Position numbers and translations under genes: made by a program
Source: Patescibacteria group bacterium
GTDB lineage: Bacteria; Patescibacteriota; WWE3; UBA101185; UBA10185
NCBI GenBank assembly: GCA_022710505.1
Contig: JAKLGS010000017.1
Coordinates: 1-11,801, forward strand
Reading direction: 5' to 3'
Length of the DNA: 11,801 nucleotides
Notes under the pieces: model-generated
The model's database searches: none
What the model was told of the DNA's origin: nothing
The model's input: only the letters and a program-made list of their open reading frames with translations
Shown: positions 6,133 to 11,801 of the stretch, in pieces
Numbering within the stretch: position 1 is the first letter of the stretch
Layout: every line of letters starts with the position of its first letter

Positions 6133-6777
6133 GTGAAATTACCAAAGCCAATATCCAATTTAATAGACTATTTTGAAAGACTTCCCGGCATTGGTCCTAA
6201 GACTGCACAGAGACTTACCTTCTCACTTTTGAATTTTCCCCAAGAAGAATTAGAAAGATTCTCTGATTCTTTGACCCAGCTTAAAAAGGGCACTAAGTTA
6301 TGTAGGGTATGTAAAAATGTTACAGAAAATGACATTTGTTCTGTTTGTGACGACCCTTTGAGAGACAATAAAGTTATTGCGGTTGTTGCAAGTCCTTTGG
6401 ACGCATTCGCATTAGAAAAGACTAATTTTAAAGGAGTTTACCATGTTTTGCATGGGATAATTGATCCTTTAAACAATATCGGTCCAGAAGAAATTTTTAT
6501 TAAAGACCTTATAGAAAGAATTAAAAGTTTGGTGGAAGAAAATTCATTTGAAAATATTCATGAAATCTCTGCAATTGAAATTATCTTAGCTACAAATACC
6601 AGTATGGAAGGAGAGTCGACAGCCATGTATATTTCAAAACTCATTCGAGAATCTGGTTTTGATGACAAAAATTTAAAAATTACAAGAATTGCGCGAGGAC
6701 TTCCTGTTGGCGGCGATATAGAATACGCGGATGACATTACTTTGAGCAGGGCACTAGAAGGGCGCTTAAGTATATAA
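6133..6777 (+). CDS. recR: Recombination mediator protein RecR
   Basis: RecR, with RecO and RecF, loads RecA on gapped DNA during recombinational repair. The sequence shows the N-terminal helix-hairpin-helix (LPGIGPKTAQRLTF, 17-30) and a four-cysteine zinc finger (C57, C60, C69, C72). A Toprim domain follows (about 80-175), with ALEKT (93-97), YHVLHGIIDPLNNIGPEE and ATNTSMEGESTA (153-164). The C-terminal conserved block is GLPVGGDIEYADDITLSRALEGR. At 214 residues it is slightly longer than the usual ~198. The GTG start is supported by the family N-terminus (KLPKPISNLI) and by the -10 element 6 nt upstream. The usual recR partner dnaX lies nearby but is separated by two minus-strand genes, so the common dnaX-recR operon looks broken up. 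Confidence 0.95.
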   Translation: MKLPKPISNLIDYFERLPGIGPKTAQRLTFSLLNFPQEELERFSDSLTQLKKGTKLCRVCKNVTENDICSVCDDPLRDNKVIAVVASPLDAFALEKTNFKGVYHVLHGIIDPLNNIGPEEIFIKDLIERIKSLVEENSFENIHEISAIEIILATNTSMEGESTAMYISKLIRESGFDDKNLKITRIARGLPVGGDIEYADDITLSRALEGRLSI

Positions 6778-6793
6778 TGTGGTAAAATTTTAC
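6773..6793 (+). promoter_or_regulatory. Candidate cysS promoter overlapping the recR stop
   Basis: TG-G-TAAAAT (6780-6788) is an extended -10-like element ending 12 nt before the cysS ATG. A second hexamer, TATAAT (6773-6778), overlaps the recR TAA. GTAAAATTTTAC (6782-6793) is a perfect 12-bp palindrome and could be an operator. No Shine-Dalgarno precedes the ATG at 6801, so cysS is either near-leaderless (about 6 nt) or read through from recR. Confidence 0.45.
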
Positions 6794-6800
6794 TCAGAAT

Positions 6801-8186
6801 ATGAGAATCTTTAACTCACTATCAAAACAAATAGAAGAATTCAAACCCATTGAGCCGGATTTTGTAAAAGTGTATTGCTGCGGGCCGACAGTTTATAAAG
6901 ACCAACAGATTGGCAATTGGAGAACATTTTGTTTATCTGATTTTTTAAATAGATCCCTAAAACTTTTTGGTTACAAGGTAGATTTTATTATGAATATGAC
7001 CGATGTTGGTCATTTGTTTGAGACTGGGGCAGATCCGGAAGGCGGGGAAGATAAAATTGAAAAACAATCCACAGAAGAAGGAAGGTCTGCTAGAGAAATA
7101 GTTGAAATGTACACCAAAAGTTTCCTTGAAGAATACAAAGAAATGAATTTTCTTGAGCCAAAAAAGTTTACAAAGGCGACAGAATACATTGATGATCAGA
7201 TAAATTTAATAGCCACATTGGAAGAAAGAGGTTTTACTTACGAGACTTCCGATGGTGTTTATTTTGATACTTCCAAATTTGAACAATACGGAGAACTTTC
7301 AGGTTTGACAATGGAAAATATTAAAGAGGGGGCAAGAATTGACCCCAATCCTGAAAAGAGAAATCCTACTGATTTTGCTCTTTGGAAATTTTCTCCATCT
7401 GATAAAAAAAGACAACAGGAGTGGCAATCACCTTGGGGAGTGGGTTTTCCAGGATGGCATCTTGAGTGTTCTTCAATGATTATGAAAGAGCTTGGAAATA
7501 CCATAGATATTCATGTTGGTGGGGAAGATTTAAAAATGATTCATCATCAAAATGAGATAGCTCAAAGTGAATGTGCAACGGGTCAAAAATTTGTTAATTA
7601 TTGGGTCCACGGGGCATTTTTAACGGTCGATGGTGGGAAAATGAGTAAAAGCTTGGGTAACTTCTACACTCTTTCCGATGTAAAACAGAGAGGTTTTTCG
7701 CCTTTGGATTTAAGATATCTTTTTATGACTTCTCATTACAGAGGACCTCTAAATTTTACATGGGAAGCAATGCAAAACGCTCAAAATTCATTAAAAAGAA
7801 TCTACGAGCTTGTTTCAAGTTATGTTTATGATCCAAAAGCTGAAATCTCGGACAAGTTTATGAAGAAATTTAAGGAAAAGCTTGAGGAGGATTTGAACAT
7901 CCCAGAAGTCTTAGCAGTTGTGTGGGAGCTTATAAAAAGTAGCATTCCAGAAGAATCCAAATTAAATACTATTTTGAAAATGGATGATTTCTTAGGCTTA
8001 AAGTTACAAGAACATATTGGTGTGGAAATTCCTAAGAACGTTTTGGATCTTGCAAAAATGAGAGGGGAGTATCGAAAAAACGGAATCTGGGATAAAGCTG
8101 ATGTTCTAAGAAGACAAGTTAATGACCTTGGATATGTTATAGACGATATTCCAAACGGTGATTTTAAGGTAAAAAAGAAGTTTTAA
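6801..8186 (+). CDS. cysS: Cysteinyl-tRNA synthetase
   Basis: Class I aminoacyl-tRNA synthetase that charges tRNA-Cys. The zinc ligands that select cysteine are all present: C27 in CCGPTVY, C223 in HLECSSM, H248 and E252 in IHHQNE. KMSKS is at 280-284 (GGKMSKSLGN). The ATP-binding HIGH-type motif, HIGN in many bacterial CysRS, reads QIGN (36-39), so the first histidine is Gln36. The 461-residue length equals E. coli CysRS, and the C-terminal helical tRNA-binding part is present. The ATG at 6801 fits the family N-terminus (MRIFNSL). The stop TAA shares the palindromic TTAA (8183-8186) with the stop of the convergent surface-protein gene. It follows recR by 23 nt. Confidence 0.95.
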   Translation: MRIFNSLSKQIEEFKPIEPDFVKVYCCGPTVYKDQQIGNWRTFCLSDFLNRSLKLFGYKVDFIMNMTDVGHLFETGADPEGGEDKIEKQSTEEGRSAREIVEMYTKSFLEEYKEMNFLEPKKFTKATEYIDDQINLIATLEERGFTYETSDGVYFDTSKFEQYGELSGLTMENIKEGARIDPNPEKRNPTDFALWKFSPSDKKRQQEWQSPWGVGFPGWHLECSSMIMKELGNTIDIHVGGEDLKMIHHQNEIAQSECATGQKFVNYWVHGAFLTVDGGKMSKSLGNFYTLSDVKQRGFSPLDLRYLFMTSHYRGPLNFTWEAMQNAQNSLKRIYELVSSYVYDPKAEISDKFMKKFKEKLEEDLNIPEVLAVVWELIKSSIPEESKLNTILKMDDFLGLKLQEHIGVEIPKNVLDLAKMRGEYRKNGIWDKADVLRRQVNDLGYVIDDIPNGDFKVKKKF

Positions 8187-10147
8187 TCAGAGTAAACCCA
8201 CTTCACAGTATTATTTCCAATATAATCCGACATTTTTAAAACATATTTTGGTTCATATGTAATATCTTCTGCAGGGAATTTTTTATTTCCAGTTCCTTGT
8301 AATGATCTTTTAAAAGCGACTTTATTTGCTATTAATATACCTTTAATTTCAATCGAATTACGTTTACCTTTGTCAGAAAAGTTATAAGCGGTATCAATAG
8401 TTTGATCTGAAATTAACCCGACACTGACAGCTGTTACGTCTTCATCGATGTTTACATTCCCCTTTACTATAAAAAGTGTGGTTGATTGCTTGGATACTGC
8501 AATGTTACTAGAGATTGTTAGATTTCCATTGACAAAAACTATTTGATTGAAAACAGATGTACTGTAGTTTGAAGGTATTTTATTTCCACTAATCTCATAA
8601 TTTCCATTTATGTAATAAATACCTGATGAAGAAATTAGGTTGCCTGAGGTAGATATTTGTGTTTTCTCTCCTCTCACTGTATCAAAGAATTTTTGATAAT
8701 CGTATTCTTCTGGGACCTCTGCTTCGTAATATGCTATATTTTTAGAGGAGTTGAAGAAATTAATCGAGTGTTCGCCTACTTCGATTAAACCGTCTGTGTT
8801 ATATTCTCCAGAAGGAACTTCAGCAATCATATCAATATTCTGATTTGCCCTCACTATCCCTTCTCCTCTAACTCTGATCCATGGACCGTTTATACACATG
8901 TCTCTTGTAGAAGAGTTTCCTGCCATATCTTCGGCATAAAATCTGACATAGTGACAGGCTTTATGCCACTCGCTGTTACAGAAATCTACCATTGGTGTAA
9001 TTAGATATGCTTCCTTAACTCCTGGAGAAAAGGGAGGTGATACTAAAATACCCCAACCACCAGATTGCCAATTACCTGAGCAACTACCTAGTAGTGGATA
9101 ACGCCCAAAACCAGTGCTTTTACCTGGTATAAAATATTGAAACTTATCTGTAAATACCGATAACCCAGAAGTTTTATCTTCAACATTAGTCCACATGTAT
9201 AGCTGATGAGCATTTCCAAGTAATGACCTTACGGCTCCAGAATCTTTCCAGTTACCGGGAGGTGTTTGGTCAATTTTAAAACTTCCTGATTTTGTTGTTT
9301 CAATATTTCCTGCTTTGTCTACTGCATAATAATCAACGGTGTGATTTCCGTCGGTGCTTACATAAAAAGAAGTTATTGGTAAATTGGATTTGCTTATATT
9401 AGCGGCATCAATCCATATAGTACCAGTACCTGAAAAACCAATTTCTAAATAAACTCCAATAACATTATCAGCAGTTGGGATAAAATTTGTTGATAGTTTT
9501 GTCCAATCATTTGTTCCTGTAACTGCGGGACTGGATTTTATAAAATTTGTAGTAATCTGCCCCATCGAATCTTGAGATATTGAATAAATATTAAAATACG
9601 CGTTTCCTGAAATACTTAAAGTTTTTATCCAAACATACGCTGACATACTGTTAAATGAAGTTGCAGCAGCGAACATATCATAATGGTCAATTGAGTGCCA
9701 TGTATCTTCGGTTGAGTTTATTTTTATTGATGTGTTAGCAAAAGAAGGCATATACACTAAAGTATCTCTGGTATAAGTGCCTCCGGGATTTGAGTTACTA
9801 ATTTTCCAATCTTGTGTGTCGAGCGGTGGGGTAGCTGATGATATTTCAAAAGATGGGTTTGGGGCTAAATTTAGTGAGTTTGAAAAATCCTTCTTTACCC
9901 AACTGCCTTCGTCAACACGATAAAATATTTCTTTAACTCCGCTTTCGAGATCCGAAGCTGAGAGAGTGATTTTCACGGGTTGTCTGTACCAATCATTATT
10001 ACCGTCAGGTATCTCAGGCTCTTTTTCAAATGTCGTTATAGGTGGGGTAGTACCGGCAAAGGTAGGTATTGATAAAAATATTACAGATAAAAAAAACAAA
10101 GAATTTTTAAAATATCTTTTTAATTCGGATAATTTTAAATTGGGCAT
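8183..10147 (-). CDS. Secreted multidomain surface protein with a domain nested in an Ig-like (OmpL47-type) domain
   Basis: Predicted exported protein of 654 residues (numbering from the ATG at 10147). The signal peptide has a basic n-region (KLSELKRYFK), a hydrophobic core and likely cleavage after TFA (29-31). One Ig-like domain of the OmpL47 type is split: first half 50-86 (WYRQPVKITLSASDLESGV, ending SWV), second half 258-294 (STDGNHTVDYYAVDKAGNIE, ending IDQTPP). Between them sits a carbohydrate-binding-module-like beta domain (91-254, starting NLAPNPSFE, ending GTIWIDAANIS). The middle region has four cysteines (356, 390, 398, 418) that may form disulfides. The C-terminal ~150 residues (YYINGNYEISGN, VFVNGNLTIS, LFIVKGNVNIDEDV) resemble the repetitive beta-rich ends of CPR surface proteins. 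No membrane anchor or sorting motif is seen. ATG 10159 is an alternative start; 10147 is preferred because of the -10 spacing. Confidence 0.8.
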   Translation of the reverse strand: MPNLKLSELKRYFKNSLFFLSVIFLSIPTFAGTTPPITTFEKEPEIPDGNNDWYRQPVKITLSASDLESGVKEIFYRVDEGSWVKKDFSNSLNLAPNPSFEISSATPPLDTQDWKISNSNPGGTYTRDTLVYMPSFANTSIKINSTEDTWHSIDHYDMFAAATSFNSMSAYVWIKTLSISGNAYFNIYSISQDSMGQITTNFIKSSPAVTGTNDWTKLSTNFIPTADNVIGVYLEIGFSGTGTIWIDAANISKSNLPITSFYVSTDGNHTVDYYAVDKAGNIETTKSGSFKIDQTPPGNWKDSGAVRSLLGNAHQLYMWTNVEDKTSGLSVFTDKFQYFIPGKSTGFGRYPLLGSCSGNWQSGGWGILVSPPFSPGVKEAYLITPMVDFCNSEWHKACHYVRFYAEDMAGNSSTRDMCINGPWIRVRGEGIVRANQNIDMIAEVPSGEYNTDGLIEVGEHSINFFNSSKNIAYYEAEVPEEYDYQKFFDTVRGEKTQISTSGNLISSSGIYYINGNYEISGNKIPSNYSTSVFNQIVFVNGNLTISSNIAVSKQSTTLFIVKGNVNIDEDVTAVSVGLISDQTIDTAYNFSDKGKRNSIEIKGILIANKVAFKRSLQGTGNKKFPAEDITYEPKYVLKMSDYIGNNTVKWVYSD

Positions 10148-10154
10148 TAGATAT

Positions 10155-10183
10155 ATCATAGATTATTTTTGTGGAGTTTTGAA
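10155..10183 (-). promoter_or_regulatory. Promoter of the surface-protein gene (leaderless)
   Basis: On the minus strand TTCAAA (10183-10178), a 17-nt spacer and TATGAT (10160-10155) form a reasonable promoter. The -10 ends 7 nt before the ATG at 10147 and itself covers the alternative ATG at 10159, which argues for the downstream start. Confidence 0.55.
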
Positions 10184-10191
10184 GTGGGGTG

Positions 10192-10206
10192 TGGTTAAAT
10201 TATTTT
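10192..10206 (+). promoter_or_regulatory. Extended -10 promoter of the gene at 10207 (leaderless)
   Basis: TG-G-TTAAAT (10192-10200) ends 6 nt before ATG 10207. It shares the 59-bp divergent gap with the surface-protein promoter, echoing the 58-bp recR gap. The hexamer is weaker than the others. Confidence 0.5.
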
Positions 10207-10695
10207 ATGGGTTTTGATAGCTATCCGAATAATATTTCGAAAAGTGATGATAATCACAGAACTTTGTGGAGTTCAGAATCTTATGATACGGCAAAGAAGG
10301 CTGAGAATGACTTATTTAAGACTATGAAATATATTGGTTTGAGAGAGGTAACAGAAGATGATCAGAAAAGCGGGCAGGTCTTTAAAGAACCTGTTTTTAG
10401 AGTATCTAATAAAAAGGAGGATGAAGAAGAAGCAACGGATTGTTTTGTTTATGATCCCAGAAACGGTAGGTGGAATCGCGTTGATTTAACGACTGCGACA
10501 AATCCAGAGATAATTAGAAAAAAGGAAATACGTCACAAGAAGTTGGAATCGGAATTAGGAGAAGAAATAAAGTTATTAAAAATACCAGGGGGTGTTCTAG
10601 ATAGAGCTTCAAGACATTGTGAGAGAGATGTTAATGAGGTTTGCAACGAGCTGTTCGGAGTTGTGTTCGATTTAGAAATTACGAATGAAAAGTAA
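10207..10695 (+). CDS. Unrecognised 162-residue cytoplasmic protein
   Basis: I recognise no family. The protein has no signal peptide or membrane segment, is very rich in Asp, Glu, Lys and Arg, and its middle reads FKEPVFRVSNKK then CFVYDPRNGRWNRVDL (about 76-91), suggesting a small beta region. The C-terminal half (about 97-162) looks helical (KKEIRHKKLESELGEEIKLL, then a block with two cysteines, RHCERDVNEVCNELFG). A GTG at 10189 would add six residues, but ATG 10207 sits 6 nt after a -10 element, the spacing used by six neighbours, so I prefer it. It is divergent from the surface-protein gene, with no evidence of shared function. Confidence 0.65.
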   Translation: MGFDSYPNNISKSDDNHRTLWSSESYDTAKKAENDLFKTMKYIGLREVTEDDQKSGQVFKEPVFRVSNKKEDEEEATDCFVYDPRNGRWNRVDLTTATNPEIIRKKEIRHKKLESELGEEIKLLKIPGGVLDRASRHCERDVNEVCNELFGVVFDLEITNEK

Positions 10696-10704
10696 CGTGG
10701 CTGT

Positions 10705-10733
10705 TTGACTTATAGTGTAGAAAGTGTTATAAA
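10705..10733 (+). promoter_or_regulatory. Strong sigma-70-type promoter for the gene at 10788
   Basis: TTGACT (10705-10710), a 17-nt spacer and TATAAA (10728-10733) preceded by TGT (10725-10727) form the most complete promoter in the window: -35, extended TG and -10. The predicted start is near 10740, giving a 5' UTR of about 48 nt. Confidence 0.75.
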
Positions 10734-10787
10734 GATAACCATAATAAATTTCAAAAGGTAATTCTATAAAAATAAGGAGAGTAGAAA

Positions 10788-11045
10788 GTGGAGATTGTTA
10801 AGGTTTTGATATCGAATGTGGAGAGCATTTTTATCGGGGTGTCAGAAGACTGTTGTTTTGCCACTAAAAGCGAAATTATATTAGCACGGTATTGTGAGCA
10901 AAATGGTTGGGGAATTCCCCTAGACTCCGGTATCAGAAATTTTTCAGTAGTTGGCTTCTTTCAGTATGTTGAAACTCACCCATTGCTTAGTAAAGTTAAG
11001 AACTGGGATGAGATTGGATTAACTAAGCCGAAGTTATATACATAG
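10788..11045 (+). CDS. Unrecognised 85-residue protein with its own promoter, ribosome-binding site and terminator
   Basis: No family is recognised. It is a small, mostly soluble protein with hydrophobic stretches (VKVLISNVESIFIGVS, about 4-19; NFSVVGFFQYV, about 51-61) and three cysteines (C22, C23, C36). It starts at GTG 10788, 8 nt after a strong AAGGAG (10774-10779). It is a complete monocistronic unit: promoter 10705-10733, about 48-nt 5' UTR and an intrinsic terminator whose stem overlaps the last codons. Unlike its neighbours it is clearly not leaderless. The strong signals suggest high expression. Whether it is a recent arrival cannot be judged from so short a gene. Confidence 0.75.
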   Translation: MEIVKVLISNVESIFIGVSEDCCFATKSEIILARYCEQNGWGIPLDSGIRNFSVVGFFQYVETHPLLSKVKNWDEIGLTKPKLYT

Positions 11046-11059
11046 CTTCGGCTTTTTTT
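11025..11059 (+). terminator. Intrinsic terminator overlapping the 3' end of the 85-residue gene
   Basis: A perfect 9-bp GC-rich stem, AAGCCGAAG (11025-11033) with CTTCGGCTT (11046-11054), encloses a 12-nt loop and runs into Ts up to 11059. The 5' arm lies within the last sense codons, and the stop codon TAG (11043-11045) is in the loop. This is the clearest terminator in the window. Confidence 0.9.
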
Positions 11060-11114
11060 ATTCTCACTGATAAAATATTTAAATATCAATCTATAGATTT
11101 ATTCTCTACTTTTT

Positions 11115-11129
11115 TGATACAATTTCTAT
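11115..11129 (+). promoter_or_regulatory. Extended -10 promoter of the gene at 11130 (leaderless)
   Basis: TG-A-TACAAT (11115-11123) ends 6 nt before ATG 11130. No -35 or Shine-Dalgarno is visible. The preceding terminator isolates this gene from upstream transcription, so it needs its own promoter. Confidence 0.65.
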
Positions 11130-11633
11130 ATGCCTATAACAGAAACATTAAATCCTGAAGTTGAAGAAGAAGTTGAAGAAACTGAGATCATATCTTCTCT
11201 TTTTGATCCAATTTACATACCTTCTGAAATAAGTCCTGATAGAAAATACGACGATGGCAATTCTCCTGAAGAGATGACAAAAGATTTTATGGTTAGAAAT
11301 GGAATAATAACTAAAAAACCCTCTAAGTCTGGTGGAGATCGTGATAATTATGACAGAAAAATGTCAGCGGATTTTAAAGATAAGCAGTCAATTTTAAATC
11401 AGAAAGATGATTTGAGGGATGCTTTCGAAACAGATCCTGTATTACCTGTTTCAGAGGCTCTTTGGGAAAATGAAGATGGTGGAAATACTGAACCTGATTG
11501 GAAAATCTTTTTAGGTAAACATGGTCATACTCCTGATAACGATGGTGGCAAAGAGCATACACCTGAAGAACTTACTGAAAAAGAAAAGTCCGAAGCTAGA
11601 AGACAAGCATATTTTGGTAGAGATAGATATTAA
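11130..11633 (+). CDS. Unrecognised acidic 167-residue protein, probably largely disordered
   Basis: No family is recognised. The N-terminus is strongly acidic (PEVEEEVEETEI), and the whole protein is rich in Asp, Glu, Gly, Asn, Pro and Lys with almost no long hydrophobic stretches. This suggests an extended or disordered soluble protein. The short segments SSLFDPIYIP (about 22-31) and PDWKIFLGKHG (about 121-131) are the most ordered-looking. There is no signal peptide. It starts 6 nt after an extended -10, so the mRNA is probably leaderless. The next gene is 53 nt downstream with its own -10, so the two need not form an operon, although both begin with Glu-rich N-terminal regions. Confidence 0.65.
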   Translation: MPITETLNPEVEEEVEETEIISSLFDPIYIPSEISPDRKYDDGNSPEEMTKDFMVRNGIITKKPSKSGGDRDNYDRKMSADFKDKQSILNQKDDLRDAFETDPVLPVSEALWENEDGGNTEPDWKIFLGKHGHTPDNDGGKEHTPEELTEKEKSEARRQAYFGRDRY

Positions 11634-11674
11634 TTTGTGACAAAGTTTTAAATATTTAGTTCACTTTTCTAATT

Positions 11675-11686
11675 TATAATTAAAAC
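11675..11686 (+). promoter_or_regulatory. -10 promoter element of the partial gene at 11687 (leaderless)
   Basis: A perfect TATAAT (11675-11680) ends 6 nt before ATG 11687. The preceding TG is absent here and no -35 is evident, but the spacing matches the other leaderless genes. Confidence 0.6.
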
Positions 11687-11801
11687 ATGAACTCATTTAG
11701 TATTAATTCATTAACAGAGGAAGAGGAAGACAGGCTGTGGGAAATTGAGGGTAGCCTTTTAGGAGTAGGGGAGAAAGGTGCCGGTGGAAGAAGTGAGGGT
11801 A
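11687..11801 (+). CDS. 5' end of an unrecognised gene (partial, runs off the window)
   Basis: Thirty-eight codons stay open to the window edge. The N-terminus is MNSFSINSLTEEEEDRLWEI, followed by a glycine-rich stretch (GVGEKGAGG). The start is supported by TATAAT 6 nt upstream. No family can be named from this piece; like the gene before it, it begins with an acidic segment and no signal peptide. Confidence 0.55.
   Translation, partial: MNSFSINSLTEEEEDRLWEIEGSLLGVGEKGAGGRSEG

Larger units (their letters stand above)
6069..6144. repeat. Copy 2 (likely parent) of the duplicated divergent promoter
   Basis: The 58 bp between the start codons of the minus-strand 169-residue gene (ATG ending 6074) and recR (GTG at 6133) hold two outward-facing extended -10 elements. 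The same block recurs at 5461-5536 in front of the HAD gene. Because this copy has an intact recR start and both -10 elements, it is probably the source. Confidence 0.8.

Noticed and set aside
6376..6408. RecR Toprim segment reads VVAS where E. coli has VVES (catalytic-type Glu replaced by Ala).
   Set aside because: From memory, functional RecR proteins of other bacteria carry Gln or Ser at this position, so the change is within normal variation.
7259..7504. Reading frames antisense to cysS, rseP, recR, pth and others (60-105 codons).
   Set aside because: They lie wholly inside strongly supported genes, have implausible translations and no expression signals.
10148..10159. Upstream ATG at 10159 as start of the surface protein.
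   Set aside because: It would put the start codon inside the predicted -10 element; the ATG at 10147 keeps an intact signal peptide and the 7-nt spacing.
1..11801. Search by eye for CRISPR repeats, tRNA-like cloverleafs, transposase genes, terminal inverted repeats and toxin-antitoxin pairs.
   Set aside because: None was seen; the only clear longer repeat is the duplicated promoter at 5461-5536 and 6069-6144.

Overview
The window is about 11.8 kb of AT-rich bacterial chromosome. It uses the standard code: TGA ends rpsU and ybeY. Short proteins, tight gene packing, short versions of normally longer proteins (YqeY, Pth) and a DnaX with a recognisable tau-type C-terminal domain suggest a Patescibacteria/CPR genome. 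The type of secreted filament-like surface protein at 8183-10147 fits that too. This placement is inference from style; no 16S or other marker is present.

Layout. Positions 1-1196: the tail of an upstream gene overlapping rseP (site-2 intramembrane protease). Positions 1197-1599: a 403-nt gap with a possible rseP terminator, an AT-rich stretch with nothing recognisable, then a promoter and structured leader for rpsU. Positions 1600-3032: an overlapping operon rpsU-yqeY(short)-ybeY-pth, all translation or ribosome quality functions. Positions 3123-4796: dnaX, with an apparent programmed -1 frameshift site. Positions 4783-6074 (minus strand): a HAD-like protein and an unrecognised 169-residue protein, separately promoted from two copies of the same promoter. 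Positions 6133-8186: recR and cysS. Positions 8183-10147 (minus strand): a 654-residue secreted multidomain surface protein. Positions 10207-11801: four short orphan genes, the last running off the window.

The most striking theme is expression signals. Seven genes (the HAD gene, the 169-residue gene, recR, the surface protein, and the genes at 10207, 11130 and 11687) have a -10 hexamer, often with an upstream TG (extended -10), exactly 6 or 7 nt before the start codon and no Shine-Dalgarno. That predicts leaderless mRNAs. Other genes show different logic: internal operon genes use TTGA/ATGA stop-start overlaps, the gene at 10788 has a full promoter, 5' UTR, strong AAGGAG and its own terminator, and rpsU has its GGAGG about 80 nt upstream, separated from the start by mutually exclusive hairpins.

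Other points for a second look: a duplicated divergent promoter carrying a decayed recR start; an E. coli-like A-AAA-AAG slip site plus hairpin in dnaX; a terminator embedded in the 3' end of a coding sequence; a domain nested inside an Ig-like domain of the surface protein; and motif substitutions in CysRS, Pth and the HAD protein. No CRISPR array, tRNA, rRNA, insertion sequence or obvious defence system was found.
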